64,000 bases of DNA from Pleionea mediterranea. GTDB lineage: Bacteria > Pseudomonadota > Gammaproteobacteria > Enterobacterales > Kangiellaceae. The notes under the pieces were generated by a model, which saw only the letters and a program-made list of their open reading frames with translations, did no database searches and had not been told where the DNA came from. How positions within the stretch are numbered: position 1 is the first letter of the stretch; every line of letters starts with the position of its first letter. The stretch spans positions 124,001-188,000 of the forward strand of contig NZ_QGGU01000005.1 of NCBI RefSeq assembly GCF_003148745.1, in the 5' to 3' direction. Below, one piece after another: positions 1 to 10,097 of this stretch. The position numbers were made by a program, and so were the translations under genes.

Positions 1-1200
1 GAAAAAATGTATCAGGCTTACTGCAATATTTTTGATCGATTGGGTCTAACTTACCGTGCCGTCATTGCCGACACCGGCTCCATTGGTGGCAGTGCGTCTC
101 ACGAATTCCACGTACTGGCTGATTCAGGCGAAGACGCCATTGCCTTCAGTGATGGCAGCGATTACGCCGCCAATGTGGAAAAAGCCGAAACTCTGGCGCC
201 ACAACAATCGCGCCCTGAAGCAAGCAAGTCACTGGAAAAAGTCGAAACACCTAAGATGAAAAGCATCGAGCAGCTGACCAAACATCTTGAGGTTTCAGCC
301 AATCAAACTCTTAAAACCTTATTGGTGGAAGGTGTCACCGAAGAGCATCCGGTTGTTGCACTTTGCTTACGCGGCGATCATGAACTCAACACCATTAAAG
401 CTGAAAAACATGCCCTGGTAGCTGCACCGCTAACCATGATCAATGACGACAAAATTTCTCAAATAGCAGGCTGCAACAGTGGCAGTGTCGGACCGGTTGG
501 TCTGGATATTCCTGTATTGGTGGACCGTGACGCCAGTGTCATGGCGGACTTTATCTGTGGTGCCAACGAAACCGATTACCACTTTACTGGTGCAAACTGG
601 GATCGTGACGCAAACCTGATGGAAGTGATTGATCTGCGCAATATTGTTGAAGGCGATGCCTCACCCGATGGCAAAGGCAAATTAACCATTAAACGTGGCA
701 TTGAAGTTGGGCATATATTCCAACTGGGCAGCAAGTACAGTGAATCAATGGGCGCTAATGTGCTTAATGAATCAGGCAAAGCCGCCACCCTCGAAATGGG
801 CTGCTACGGTATTGGCATCAGTCGTATAGTGGCTGCGGCCATCGAACAAAATCACGACGATTACGGCATTATCTGGCCTCAGGCGATTGCGCCTTTTACC
901 GTTGCCATAGTGCCGATGAATATGAAGCGCTCACACAGGGTTAAGGAAGCAGCCGAGCAGCTTTACCAACAGCTTCAAGAAAATGGCGTAGAAGTCATAT
1001 TGGATGATCGCAAAGAACGTCCCGGCGTAATGTTTGCCGATATGGAATTAATGGGAGTGCCTCATCGCATTGTGATTTCCGACAAAGGCATTGATGCTGG
1101 CACCTACGAATACAAACATCGCCGCGATAATGAAAAAGTCGATATCGAGCAACAGAATGTTCTAAACTTTATCATGGAAAAGTTACAAACTGCTCAGTAA
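1..1200 (+). CDS. proS: Prolyl-tRNA synthetase, C-terminal part (5' end outside window)
   Basis: Charges tRNA-Pro with proline in the cytoplasm. The frame is open from the first base, so the true start lies upstream; about 399 codons of a usual ~570 are present. The visible part includes the end of the class II catalytic fold, the YbaK-like editing insertion that hydrolyses mischarged Ala-tRNA-Pro (roughly residues 80-230 of the visible part), class II motif 3 ([11 protein letters not shown]), and the C-terminal anticodon-binding domain. The stop TAA overlaps the ATG of the next gene, which suggests co-transcription with the lytic transglycosylase. Family assignment is certain. Confidence 0.97.
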   Translation, partial: EKMYQAYCNIFDRLGLTYRAVIADTGSIGGSASHEFHVLADSGEDAIAFSDGSDYAANVEKAETLAPQQSRPEASKSLEKVETPKMKSIEQLTKHLEVSANQTLKTLLVEGVTEEHPVVALCLRGDHELNTIKAEKHALVAAPLTMINDDKISQIAGCNSGSVGPVGLDIPVLVDRDASVMADFICGANETDYHFTGANWDRDANLMEVIDLRNIVEGDASPDGKGKLTIKRGIEVGHIFQLGSKYSESMGANVLNESGKAATLEMGCYGIGISRIVAAAIEQNHDDYGIIWPQAIAPFTVAIVPMNMKRSHRVKEAAEQLYQQLQENGVEVILDDRKERPGVMFADMELMGVPHRIVISDKGIDAGTYEYKHRRDNEKVDIEQQNVLNFIMEKLQTAQ

Positions 1201-1832
1201 TGATGATTGATCAGCAATACTCTTTAAAAGGGCCAAGGCCGATAAAACGCACAACCCTGTGGCATCAATGTCGTAAAACATTGATGCTACTATTAGTGGC
1301 GTTCAGTTCACTGGTCTATTCCAACCAGAAAAAGCCCGACGATAACTTTCGCCAGGATTTAAAAAATCTGTTGGCGGAAGAACACTCGTTTGTCGATCGG
1401 TTTGAAGCCGAAGTCTGGCTCAAGGATATGTCAAAAAGGCTCGCCCGGCGCGCACCAAAAATACCGGAAGATGAACGCTTTGAGTTGCTTATTATGACTC
1501 ATAAGTACGCCAAATCTTATGGGCTTGATCCACAACTGGTATTAGCATTAATCGAAGTCGAATCAAATTTTGACCGTTTTGCCATCTCCAGAGTTGGCGC
1601 CCGCGGCCTGATGCAAATAATGCCGTTCTGGAAAAATGAGATTGGCCATCCCGACGACAACCTGATGGACATTGAAACCAATATTAAATATGGCTGTGCC
1701 ATTTTAAGTCTCTACATTAAACGCGAGAAAAAGAACATTACCAACGCACTGGCGCGCTACAACGGCAGCTACGGCAGAATGAAATACCCCATGAAGGTGT
1801 ATCGGGCGTTGCGCAAACGTTGGAAAGCATGA
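1200..1832 (+). CDS. Lytic transglycosylase, SLT domain
   Basis: Probable periplasmic murein lytic transglycosylase cleaving MurNAc-GlcNAc bonds. A hydrophobic stretch at residues 28-40 looks like a signal peptide or anchor. The SLT domain spans about 95-205, with the catalytic Glu of the ES motif at E121 and the typical GARGLMQIMP stretch near 133-142. The 210 residues fit the short Slt/MltE-like group. The ATG overlaps the proS stop and the 3' end overlaps the patatin start (ATGA), so the three genes look translationally coupled. The exact subfamily is not resolved. Confidence 0.9.
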   Translation: MMIDQQYSLKGPRPIKRTTLWHQCRKTLMLLLVAFSSLVYSNQKKPDDNFRQDLKNLLAEEHSFVDRFEAEVWLKDMSKRLARRAPKIPEDERFELLIMTHKYAKSYGLDPQLVLALIEVESNFDRFAISRVGARGLMQIMPFWKNEIGHPDDNLMDIETNIKYGCAILSLYIKREKKNITNALARYNGSYGRMKYPMKVYRALRKRWKA

Positions 1833-2974
1833 AGGATATTCCGCACCGAAATACAGGGCTGGTATTATCGGGCGGCGGAGCCAGGGCGGCCTATCAGGTT
1901 GGCGTTTTAAAGGCCATATCCGAATTACTGCCATTTACCACCCACATCAATCCTTTTCCCACCATTTGTGGGACTTCTGCCGGTGCAATTAATGCCACTG
2001 TCGTTGCTGCTTACGCCCAACACTTTAAACTGGGCATGCGACGACTTGAAAATGTCTGGGCAAGCTTTCATTGTCAGCAGGTATTTCATACCGATCTGTT
2101 AAAACTAAGCCGAAACTCCCTGCGCTGGTTAAGTATTTTGCTCTGGGGACGCCAGCAGCGCTCCATTGGACTGCTCGACAATACACCTCTGGCGCACTTG
2201 CTCGACAAAGTAATCCCCTATCCGCTGATCCATAAAGCGATTTCACAGGGAGCACTTAACGCGCTGTGTGTCACTTCCTCCAGCTACACCACTGGCGAAT
2301 CTATCAGTTTCTATCAGGGGCAGCCTGATACGCCCGTATGGCGACGTCATCGCCGCCGTGGGCATCCGGCTGTGATCAACAGCAATCACTTGCTGGCCTC
2401 TGCTGCCATTCCTATGGTTTTCCCGGCGGTAAAAGTCGGCCATCAATATTTTGGCGATGGCAGCATGCGATTTTTGTCGCCATTAAGTCCTGCGGTTCAT
2501 CTGGGTGCCGAAAAAATCATCGTCATAGGGGTGGATCCAGTGCAGGCCCCCGCCGACGATTTTACCCATCCTGAGGGCTATCCGACATTGGCAGAAATAG
2601 GCGGTCATTTACTCGATAGCATCTTTATTGACAGCCTCGACAGTGATCTTGAACGGCTTAATCGCATCAACAAAACCCTGTCCAAGGTGCCTGAGAAAGT
2701 CAGACGCAAAGATTTTCACTTAAAAAGCATCGAAACCCTGGTAATCAACCCCAGTAAAGACCTTAACCTGATAGCCCGCGATCACTTTAAAGACCTGCCA
2801 AAAGCGCTGAGATTTTTCTTAAAACGTATTGGTATCGACGGCCATAGCGGCGATACGGTATTAAGCTATTTATTGTTTGAAAAATCATTTACCCGCGAGC
2901 TGATTGCCCTGGGGCATCAGGATGCTATGGAAAAGGCCGATGAAATACGCGCTTTTTACGGTATAAATCAATGA
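1829..2974 (+). CDS. Patatin-like phospholipase
   Basis: Predicted serine lipase/phospholipase of the patatin (RssA/YchK-like) family. The N-terminus has the glycine-rich oxyanion loop (LSGGGARAA, residues 13-21) and the nucleophile elbow GTSAG with Ser50. The partner Asp is in a YFGDGSMR stretch near residue 215. The ATG at 1829 overlaps the preceding stop as ATGA; a TTG three codons upstream is less likely. No signal peptide is visible, so it is probably cytosolic or peripheral to the membrane. The lipid substrate is not predictable from sequence. Confidence 0.9.
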   Translation: MKDIPHRNTGLVLSGGGARAAYQVGVLKAISELLPFTTHINPFPTICGTSAGAINATVVAAYAQHFKLGMRRLENVWASFHCQQVFHTDLLKLSRNSLRWLSILLWGRQQRSIGLLDNTPLAHLLDKVIPYPLIHKAISQGALNALCVTSSSYTTGESISFYQGQPDTPVWRRHRRRGHPAVINSNHLLASAAIPMVFPAVKVGHQYFGDGSMRFLSPLSPAVHLGAEKIIVIGVDPVQAPADDFTHPEGYPTLAEIGGHLLDSIFIDSLDSDLERLNRINKTLSKVPEKVRRKDFHLKSIETLVINPSKDLNLIARDHFKDLPKALRFFLKRIGIDGHSGDTVLSYLLFEKSFTRELIALGHQDAMEKADEIRAFYGINQ

Positions 2975-3043
2975 TTTTATTGGCAAAACAGATATTCTTA
3001 GCTATTCTTTTCTAACACGTTTCAACCAAAGTAAATCAATAAC

Positions 3044-5719
3044 TTGCAATCCGAATCAAATCAAAAATCCGCTTCTTCTGATGTCGGGGACCAACAAAGG
3101 TCTGAGCGACTGAGTCATGATATTGAGCACGTTAGAAAAGTGCAAAACGCCATGTTGCAGATTGCATCGTTATCGAGTCAGGTAAAAGACCTCGGTGACT
3201 TCTATAAAGATCTGCATAAAATTGTTAGCCAATTGATGTACGCCAACAATTTCTACATTGTATTACTCAGCAACGACAAACAATTTGTTAAATTTGTCTA
3301 CTTTCATGATGAGGAAGAAGACGAAAGCTTTGATCCCACTAGCTGGAAATCCGATCCCATCGAAGCCTTCAAGCTCACCTTAACGGGTTACACCATTCGC
3401 ACTGCCAATGCACTATTAGCGGATAAAAGCGTACTGCAGTCACTGGAAGATCGAGGTGAAATTAAACTGCGTGGCCGATTAGCTTCACACTGGATGGGCA
3501 TTCCATTAAAAGCGCATCGGGAGACTATTGGTGTACTGGTTATTCAAAGTTATTCCGATGATATTAAGTACACGGAAAACGACAAGGAACTGTTAATTTT
3601 TGTGTCACAACAAATTGCTTCCGTATTAAAACAAAAACAATACGAACAGCAGTTAAAAGATTATAACGAAAGCTTAGAGCAAAAAGTGGCGCAGCGTACT
3701 GCCATGCTGCAAAAAATAAATGATGATCTTGAAGGTGAAGTTAAAGAAAGAGAACGGGGTGAAGTTTTACAGGCTGCTTTATTCAAAATATCCGAACTCA
3801 CTAACACCACCCGCGATATTGATGAGTTTTACCTGTCGGTACATAAAATCATTAATGGCATTATGCCGTCTAAAAACTTTTATATCTGTACTTACGATCA
3901 GTCAGAGCATCGAATCGACTTTCCTTATTTGATCGATGAATTTGATGCCAATACCGAATCCCGTACCTTAGACGATGACATTGACATTGAAAGCTGCTCA
4001 CCCACCGAACGCGTATTAAAAACTGGCAAGCCCATCTTAATTAATAAAGCCAATCATCAGGAATGGATCGATAAAAATGTTTTTGTCGGCACCGTACCAG
4101 AAACCTGGTTAGGCGTTCCACTGTTCCATAAAGATAAAGACAGCGTATCCGGTGTTTTAACGGTTCAGAGTTACCTGAAAGGAAAGTCTTACACCAAACT
4201 GGATGAAGAAATATTAATGTTTGTGGCGCAACAAGTTTCGACGGCGCTCAATCGAAAACGTAGTACCGACTCATTAAAAAAAGCACACGAAGATCTTAAA
4301 GCGATTAATGATCAACTGGAACGTCGTGTTGAAGAGCGCACCAGCGAACTTTCGGTCACCAACCAGACATTAAAATCCATGCTGGATGAACGCAATAAAA
4401 TGCAAAAGAAATTGGCATTTGAAGCGTTTCACGACAGCTTAACAGGGCTGCCTAACCGGGCCTTGTTTACCGATCGACTGGAACAGGTATTAAAACAACG
4501 GGAACGCAACAATGACGTTAGTTTTTCCGTATTATTTTTAGACCTGGATCGCTTTAAAGTAATTAATGACAGTCTGGGCCACTTAATGGGTGATGCCTTA
4601 TTGCAAGAAGTATCTCATCGACTGCAAGAGTGCGTACGCCCCGAAGATACCGTTGCACGATTAGGTGGTGATGAGTTTTGTATTCTTTTAAAAGATATAG
4701 ATAACGCCCGTGATGCTGCAATAATTGCGAATCGAATTATTGACGCCATTTCAAAGCCGTTTCAATTAGAAGAACATACGGTATTTACCTCAACCAGTAT
4801 AGGCGTTACCGTCAGTAATGATGGTTATAAAGCGCCCGATGACGTACTTAGGGATGCCGACGCTGCGATGTATCACGCCAAGGAATCTGGCAAGGCTCGT
4901 TATGAATTGTTCGATGTGGATATGCACAACAATGCCATGAAGCGTCTTCGAATTGAAAATGATCTACGCAATGCGCTGCAAAAAAATCAGATTAAAGTTT
5001 ATTATCAACCTATTGTTGATCTGGAGCAGAATAAAATTATAGCTTTTGAAGCACTGGCGCGTTGGAATCATCATGAATTAGGCTTTATTCCACCCGATGA
5101 GTTTATTCCCATTGCCGAAGAAACCGGTATGATCCACGATATCGGCCAATTTATTTTGCATCACTCTCTGGGCACGTTAAAATTTTGGCAGACTCAATAC
5201 AGTCAGGCTAATGACATTGCGATCAGTGTTAACTTTTCATCAAAACAAATTGAACAACACGACTTAATCAGCGAGATTGAACTGGCGCTTCAGGAAAATG
5301 AGTTACCTTCTTCTTCTTTAAAAGTAGAAATAACCGAAGGATTATTAATTGAGAATGAAAAGCTTGCGCAAAAACTGCTGAAAAAACTTACCGAAAGTAG
5401 CATTCCTGTATTACTTGATGATTTTGGTACAGGCTACTCGTCTCTAAGTTATCTGCATAAGTTTTCATTGCATACCATAAAAATTGATCGCTCTTTCATC
5501 AATCAAATGGAACGCAGTGAAGAACATTTAACCATTGTAAAAACCATAGCCTTTATGTGTTCCCATTTGAAACTGGGTGTTATCGCAGAAGGGGTTGAAT
5601 CGGATGAGCACATTAAAATTTTAAAACATCTGGGCATTTTACAAGCGCAAGGTTATCGATTCAGTAAACCAGTGCCTGCCGATGAAGCTCAAAAGCTGAT
5701 TGTAAACTTTAATGCCTGA
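3044..5719 (+). CDS. GAF-GAF-GGDEF-EAL c-di-GMP protein
   Basis: Bifunctional-looking c-di-GMP enzyme of 891 residues. Two GAF sensor domains (about 30-190 and 245-400) are each followed by a coiled coil, then GGDEF (about 460-620) and EAL (about 630-885). The active-site GGDEF is intact near residue 541, and an RxxD inhibitory site (RPED) lies five residues before it. EAL residues look complete: FEALARW, DDFGTGYSSL and the EGVE stretch. TTG at 3044 is the first possible start after an in-frame stop; a later ATG would cut into the first GAF. It could be a synthase, a phosphodiesterase or both. Confidence 0.9.
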   Translation: MQSESNQKSASSDVGDQQRSERLSHDIEHVRKVQNAMLQIASLSSQVKDLGDFYKDLHKIVSQLMYANNFYIVLLSNDKQFVKFVYFHDEEEDESFDPTSWKSDPIEAFKLTLTGYTIRTANALLADKSVLQSLEDRGEIKLRGRLASHWMGIPLKAHRETIGVLVIQSYSDDIKYTENDKELLIFVSQQIASVLKQKQYEQQLKDYNESLEQKVAQRTAMLQKINDDLEGEVKERERGEVLQAALFKISELTNTTRDIDEFYLSVHKIINGIMPSKNFYICTYDQSEHRIDFPYLIDEFDANTESRTLDDDIDIESCSPTERVLKTGKPILINKANHQEWIDKNVFVGTVPETWLGVPLFHKDKDSVSGVLTVQSYLKGKSYTKLDEEILMFVAQQVSTALNRKRSTDSLKKAHEDLKAINDQLERRVEERTSELSVTNQTLKSMLDERNKMQKKLAFEAFHDSLTGLPNRALFTDRLEQVLKQRERNNDVSFSVLFLDLDRFKVINDSLGHLMGDALLQEVSHRLQECVRPEDTVARLGGDEFCILLKDIDNARDAAIIANRIIDAISKPFQLEEHTVFTSTSIGVTVSNDGYKAPDDVLRDADAAMYHAKESGKARYELFDVDMHNNAMKRLRIENDLRNALQKNQIKVYYQPIVDLEQNKIIAFEALARWNHHELGFIPPDEFIPIAEETGMIHDIGQFILHHSLGTLKFWQTQYSQANDIAISVNFSSKQIEQHDLISEIELALQENELPSSSLKVEITEGLLIENEKLAQKLLKKLTESSIPVLLDDFGTGYSSLSYLHKFSLHTIKIDRSFINQMERSEEHLTIVKTIAFMCSHLKLGVIAEGVESDEHIKILKHLGILQAQGYRFSKPVPADEAQKLIVNFNA

Positions 5720-5785
5720 TCAAGTGTTCGGGTGCTATCACTGCAGAGTCAGAAATTATCTTTTAATATAATTAAACTTAATTGT

Positions 5786-7258
5786 TTATTTTTTCAATCG
5801 AGTCGATGTTAATTCAAAATAATTTTTGACCTTGCTCTGGCTCTCAAAAAAACTGTTTTCATCCGATATGTTTACATCAGATGGTTTCACATCAGATATG
5901 TTTACATCAGGTAGCTCTAAATCCGTATCAGCGACCATAAATGGTTTGCAATAAAACAGCCCAACAGCTCCCACCATTTCATTATTATAGAAAACCAATG
6001 GCCATTTATTTCTTTGCCAATGAGGGACATCTAATTCCTGAAATATTTTTTTTAGTGATGTTGATTTATTTCGGTAGTCGGGCCAGCATCGTTCGCCACC
6101 AACTCGTGTTCTAATGGTCACCCGTTCATCTTTTGTTGGCGCACGAATACCTTTGTCAGACGCCTTTGCCTCCAGCCGTAAATTAAGCTCGGGTACGTCT
6201 AACGATTCGGGAAACTGCACCCACTGTTTTGAACACACGGTCGGTTGAAAGTCTGACTCGGTAACAATAAATAATTGCTCTCCCGACTGTTGCAACCGAA
6301 AGTCAGACCAATTGAGTGATGCATTACTGTCTGTCGTCGCCGTTTCAATTTGCCTGGCAAACTCATTCAATTTTTCACTCGATGGTAAATAGTCTGCAAC
6401 AGTACTCATTCGGTAGCGCAATAAATTCACCAGCCGATCAGAAGACAATGTTTTTAATTTAGTTAATGACAGGCTATCGATTACTGTCTGGAATGTTTTT
6501 GACCATGATGGATCCAAAGTGACCTTCACCTGCTGATAATCTTGCTCGGCCAGTTCATCCAGTAAGCGTGACGTTTGCTGCATATGCTGCGAAAAACGAC
6601 TCAGCGGTTGTTTAACCTCTGGCCAGTTTTTTTCGATCGCCGGCAGCACCTGATGCCTTAAATAATTGCGACTTAATTGCTCATCATTATTGGATCCATC
6701 TTCGACCCAGCTCAGCTCATAATATTCGGCAGCCTGCTTGAGTGAATGTTTACTGTGTTCCAGAAACGGCCGTGCAACCCAGTAATGCTGTTTACGGCTT
6801 AAAGGCTTCATAGCTTCGGCGCCTTTTACACCGGTTCCCCGAAACAGATTAAGCATTAATGTTTCAACCTGATCATCCTGATGATGCCCTAGCCACAGGC
6901 AATCCTGTTTATCCAACAGTTGAGCAAAAGCCTGCCAACGGGCCTGACGAGCACGTTGTTCAAGTCCCTGGCGTGTGGTATTAGCCAATTCTACGGAAAT
7001 TGATTGAAAGACAATATTTCGTTGCTGGCAAAAATGTTGGCAGTGCTGAAGCCAACGGTCGGCATTATCACTGATACCATGATGAATATAGATGGCGGCC
7101 AATTCTATGCCGGGAAATTGTGGTCGTAATAAACTGAGTTCATGCAACAAAACGCTGGAATCAACGCCACCACTGAAAGCAACCCACCAGCGCTTAAAGC
7201 GGCCAAGTTGATGTTGTTCAATATAAGTTTGAAGTGATTGAGCTAGCGTTTCCGGCAT
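5786..7258 (-). CDS. tilS: tRNA(Ile)-lysidine synthase
   Basis: Converts C34 of tRNA-Ile(CAU) to lysidine, using ATP and lysine. The N-terminal PP-loop ATPase has the SGGVDSS motif near residue 30 and the GHHQDDQVETLMLNLFRG motif. The C-terminal substrate-binding domain ends near the VGLFYCKPF stretch. I chose the ATG at 7258 over a TTG at 7291 because the first eleven codons fall in a degenerate tandem repeat. The last ~35 residues are an unusual tail with five-residue repeats (DVNIS, DVKPS, DVNIS) from a 15-bp tandem repeat at 5861-5920. accA lies upstream, a common neighbour. Confidence 0.96.
   Translation of the reverse strand: MPETLAQSLQTYIEQHQLGRFKRWWVAFSGGVDSSVLLHELSLLRPQFPGIELAAIYIHHGISDNADRWLQHCQHFCQQRNIVFQSISVELANTTRQGLEQRARQARWQAFAQLLDKQDCLWLGHHQDDQVETLMLNLFRGTGVKGAEAMKPLSRKQHYWVARPFLEHSKHSLKQAAEYYELSWVEDGSNNDEQLSRNYLRHQVLPAIEKNWPEVKQPLSRFSQHMQQTSRLLDELAEQDYQQVKVTLDPSWSKTFQTVIDSLSLTKLKTLSSDRLVNLLRYRMSTVADYLPSSEKLNEFARQIETATTDSNASLNWSDFRLQQSGEQLFIVTESDFQPTVCSKQWVQFPESLDVPELNLRLEAKASDKGIRAPTKDERVTIRTRVGGERCWPDYRNKSTSLKKIFQELDVPHWQRNKWPLVFYNNEMVGAVGLFYCKPFMVADTDLELPDVNISDVKPSDVNISDENSFFESQSKVKNYFELTSTRLKK
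5861..5920. repeat. 15-bp tandem repeat in the tilS 3' end
   Basis: About four degenerate 15-bp units (5861-5875, 5876-5890, 5891-5905, 5906-5920). Each has an ATC(A/C)GATATGTTTAC-like core. On the minus strand the units keep frame and encode the five-residue repeat of the TilS tail. It belongs to the set of similar repeats described in the findings. Confidence 0.85.
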
Positions 7259-7262
7259 AGAC

Positions 7263-7313
7263 TGTTTCCGCAAAAAGAACGCTTCCGCCAAAAAATGTTT
7301 CCGGCAAAAAGAA
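7263..7313. repeat. Three degenerate 16-18 bp tandem units upstream of tilS
   Basis: Units at 7263-7279, 7280-7295 and 7296-7313 share a (T/C)TTCCG(C/G)CAAAAA core. They cover the start region of tilS, so the longer TTG-initiated reading frame is a by-product of the repeat. Confidence 0.75.
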
Positions 7314-7336
7314 GGGATAAAAAATCGTTCTAATCA

Positions 7337-7365
7337 GTGTACACAGAGCCGGTCTCTGTGTACAC
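7337..7365. promoter_or_regulatory. 12-bp perfect inverted repeat between accA and tilS
   Basis: Arms GTGTACACAGAG (7337-7348) and CTCTGTGTACAC (7354-7365) are separated by five bases. On the minus strand this lies just after accA, with a run of T about 12 bases further on. That is too far for a classical terminator. It may be a weak terminator, an RNA-processing hairpin or a protein site. Confidence 0.5.
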
Positions 7366-7381
7366 ATACAAACAGGCCTGG

Positions 7382-8338
7382 TTACTCGTCGTAAACACCA
7401 AACGACATCAATCGTTGGTAACGACGATCCAGCAGCTCTTCGGTGCTAAGTGAGTTCAGCTCTTCCAGATCCGCCAGAATGCGTTGTTTTAAGTTTTTCG
7501 ACACAGCACCCGTATCACGATGAGCGCCGCCTAAAGGCTCTTCCACTATCGAATCCACCAGATCCAATGATTTTAGACGATCCGCAGTGATCCCCATGGC
7601 CTGTGCTGCATCTTTCGCTTTATCAGCACTCTTCCATAATATGGAGGCGCAGCCTTCTGGCGAAATGACCGAGTAGGTTGCGTTTTGCAACATATTAACC
7701 CGATCACCGACACCGATTGCCAACGCACCACCGGATCCGCCTTCGCCAATGACCGTACATACGATAGGCGTTTTTAATGTCGCCATCACTTTCAGGTTTC
7801 GTGCAATGGCTTCACTTTGACCGCGCTCTTCCGCACCCACACCCGGGTAAGCGCCCGGTGTATCAATAAAGGTAACAATCGGCAATTTAAAACGTTCGGC
7901 CATTTGCATCAATCGCAGTGCTTTGCGGTAACCTTCCGGACGAGGCATACCAAAATTACGTTTGATCTTTTCTTTGGTGTCGCGACCTTTTTGATGGCCA
8001 ATCACCATAACTGGCTGCTCATCAATACGTGCCAGACCACCCACAATGGCCCAGTCGTTAGCAAACGCACGATCACCGGACAGCTCTTCAAAATCAGTAA
8101 AAATACTGTCGAGATAATCGTAGGTATAAGGGCGTTGTGGATGACGGGCTAACTGCGCCACTTGCCACGCATCCAGATCACTGAATATTTGTTTGGTAAG
8201 CTCACGACTTTTCTTTTGCAGTCGTGCGATTTCTTCAGAAATATTTATTTCGGCATCAGAACCGACCAGGCGCAATTCTTCAATTTGCGCTTCTAGTTCA
8301 GCAATAGGCTGTTCAAACTCTAAAAAGTGCATGCTCAT
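7382..8338 (-). CDS. accA: Acetyl-CoA carboxylase carboxyltransferase subunit alpha
   Basis: Alpha subunit of the carboxyltransferase that forms malonyl-CoA with AccD, the first committed step of fatty-acid synthesis in the cytoplasm. At 318 residues it matches the family length. The crotonase-type core carries [20 protein letters not shown] and the glycine-rich [12 protein letters not shown] oxyanion region. ATG at 8338 is followed two codons later by another ATG; either could be used. tilS follows on the same strand, about 125 bases downstream across the inverted repeat. Confidence 0.97.
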   Translation of the reverse strand: MSMHFLEFEQPIAELEAQIEELRLVGSDAEINISEEIARLQKKSRELTKQIFSDLDAWQVAQLARHPQRPYTYDYLDSIFTDFEELSGDRAFANDWAIVGGLARIDEQPVMVIGHQKGRDTKEKIKRNFGMPRPEGYRKALRLMQMAERFKLPIVTFIDTPGAYPGVGAEERGQSEAIARNLKVMATLKTPIVCTVIGEGGSGGALAIGVGDRVNMLQNATYSVISPEGCASILWKSADKAKDAAQAMGITADRLKSLDLVDSIVEEPLGGAHRDTGAVSKNLKQRILADLEELNSLSTEELLDRRYQRLMSFGVYDE

Positions 8339-8675
8339 ATTCGATGGTTTCTCTATAAATGGGCGAGAGCAGGTTGTGGGAGGCTATTCTAACGACTTTG
8401 GAGATATATTCAATCAGTAAGAAATCGGACGAGTTACTCTATTTCCAAAAGCCTGTTGTTGTTAATAATGCTAGCGAGTTGTCTTAATAACCTTAATAAC
8501 CTCAGTCTCGCCACTGAGTTAACTTACCCCATACTATAGCATTAGATTAAATGCTCGTCAGACAAGATCCATTTTCCAATGTGCCCCAGACAAGGAATCT
8601 TCTCAAACAGTTTGTTCAATGGATTTACGGCTTCAGGAAATCAGTACCAAGGTTTAACCAAAATGGTTTGCTTAG
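8339..8675. other. Intergenic region between accA and the FHA gene
   Basis: No gene is seen. It must hold the accA promoter on the minus strand. A short duplicated CTTAATAAC at about 8483-8500 and a small AACCA/TGGTT hairpin near 8660 are the only structures noticed. Confidence 0.5.
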
Positions 8676-9050
8676 CTAAGAGCGATCCTTTAAATAAAAC
8701 ACGCCCGGGATCCACGACTTTTTGATTTGCTGGGTGTGTTCAAGCACGGCATCGTCATCATTATGAAAACGAAAGTTCGACAAGCCGATATTAATATTAT
8801 CGTTATCCTTCAACATGGCTTTGTTAACTTTTTGGTTGTTCACAAAGGTGCCGTTGGTGCTGTTAACATCATTGATCCAGACCTCATCCGTGTTGTGATC
8901 AGCGAGCATCAGTTCAGCGTGTTCAAAGCTGACCGAAGGATCGTCCAGATGGATGTCGCATTCAGGTGAACGGCCAATGGATAAAGACATTTTATCCAAC
9001 GAAAAGCGAGGACCATTCTGCCCCTCAGTCATTAACACCAGGTATGCCAT
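8676..9050 (-). CDS. FHA-domain protein
   Basis: Small single-domain protein of 124 residues; the forkhead-associated fold binds phosphothreonine peptides. The hallmark residues are visible: LSIGRSPECDI near 23-33, SFEHAEL near 40-46, and NSTNGTFVN near 63-71. No membrane segment or second domain. It is not next to the kinase/phosphatase operon at 34-37 kb, although it could read phosphorylation made there; that link is inference. It starts with ATG at 9050. Confidence 0.88.
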   Translation of the reverse strand: MAYLVLMTEGQNGPRFSLDKMSLSIGRSPECDIHLDDPSVSFEHAELMLADHNTDEVWINDVNSTNGTFVNNQKVNKAMLKDNDNINIGLSNFRFHNDDDAVLEHTQQIKKSWIPGVFYLKDRS

Positions 9051-9165
9051 GATTGTCTCCTTGATTAATCTTTCGACACCCCTTTAGCTTACTTGGATAT
9101 TTGCTCAGGTTCGGTGTTATAAGTCACAAAATAAACAGCCTTTTGTGCCACCTGTAATAAACAGC

Positions 9166-9984
9166 CTACTGCCTTGCCAGTCGCATAAACTCAATGTTTG
9201 TCTCATGACTGCTGCGCCAGGGATTGATATCAAGCCCTCCGCGCCTGGTATAACGTGCAATTACCGTCAGCTGCTTTGGTTGGCATTGCTGCATAATGTC
9301 AGTGTAAATCCGCTCAACGCACTGTTCGTGAAACTCATTATGATTACGAAACGACACGATATATCGCAATAAACTGGCGTGATCGATGGCGTTGCCCTGA
9401 TAACGAATTTGCAGCGTTGCCCAGTCCGGTTGGGACGTAATCAGGCAATTACTTTTTAACAGGTGAGAATAAACCACTTCATCAGCCAGTGCGCCATCAG
9501 ACTTTAATGTTAAAAGCTCTGGCTGGTAATCGTAAATTTCGCAGTCAATATCCAGATCATCCAGACAGGCTCCCGTCAATTTACCCAGTCCTTTACTTTG
9601 ATACTCCGATAAAGCAAACATCAGCACATTAACATCGGATTTTACCGCTTCTGATAAATCGGTTATCAAACGTGCTTTCAGTTCGGCCATAGAATCCAGA
9701 CGTTCCTGATTAAATGAATTCAGATAAAGCTTGAAGGATTTAGACTCCACAATAAAAGGCGACTCACAGGGAAAGTAAAATTCGGCAATCGCCACCTGGG
9801 GTTTGCCTTTACTGTTCAGCCACGACACTTCGTATGCGGTCCAGATATCCTTACCGACAAATGGCAACGATTGTGTAATACCCAGCTCGGTACGCTTGTC
9901 TTGCCGCGCAACAGGAAATAAAAGTTCGCGATCGTAGCGTTCAGGATACGCTGTCGACTGGCCTAAAGGAATTTGTTTGGTCAT
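9166..9984 (-). CDS. queF: NADPH-dependent 7-cyano-7-deazaguanine reductase
   Basis: Reduces preQ0 to preQ1 in queuosine biosynthesis, in the cytoplasm. At 272 residues it has the two-domain YqcD-type layout rather than the short Bacillus form. The nucleophilic Cys is in the SNCLITSQPDWATLQIRY region, and the substrate-binding Glu is in the downstream EFHEQCVERI stretch. It starts with ATG at 9984. No preQ1 riboswitch-like element was seen upstream; that leader instead contains a CTGAGTTAATA tandem repeat. Confidence 0.96.
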   Translation of the reverse strand: MTKQIPLGQSTAYPERYDRELLFPVARQDKRTELGITQSLPFVGKDIWTAYEVSWLNSKGKPQVAIAEFYFPCESPFIVESKSFKLYLNSFNQERLDSMAELKARLITDLSEAVKSDVNVLMFALSEYQSKGLGKLTGACLDDLDIDCEIYDYQPELLTLKSDGALADEVVYSHLLKSNCLITSQPDWATLQIRYQGNAIDHASLLRYIVSFRNHNEFHEQCVERIYTDIMQQCQPKQLTVIARYTRRGGLDINPWRSSHETNIEFMRLARQ

Positions 9985-10022
9985 AACGATCTACTTAGTA
10001 AAAGAACTCTTTGGTAATGATT

Positions 10023-10064
10023 CTGAGTTAATATCTGAGTTAATAATTGCTGAGTTAATAATCA
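10023..10064. repeat. CTGAGTTAATA tandem repeat upstream of queF
   Basis: Three copies of CTGAGTTAATA with short variable tails (10023-10034, 10035-10049, 10050-10064), the last two with a 15-bp period. It lies in the queF-rlmM interval, downstream of rlmM on the minus strand. Confidence 0.85.
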
Positions 10065-10097
10065 CTGCAAAATGGCTATTCACTTTAGTGAAGTCCG

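Noticed and set aside
7337-7365. Inverted repeat considered as a classical rho-independent terminator for accA
   Set aside because: The T run follows only after about 12 bases, so it was kept as an unexplained inverted repeat.
9985-10097. queF leader considered for a preQ1 riboswitch
   Set aside because: No C-rich pseudoknot motif is visible; the leader holds a CTGAGTTAATA repeat instead.
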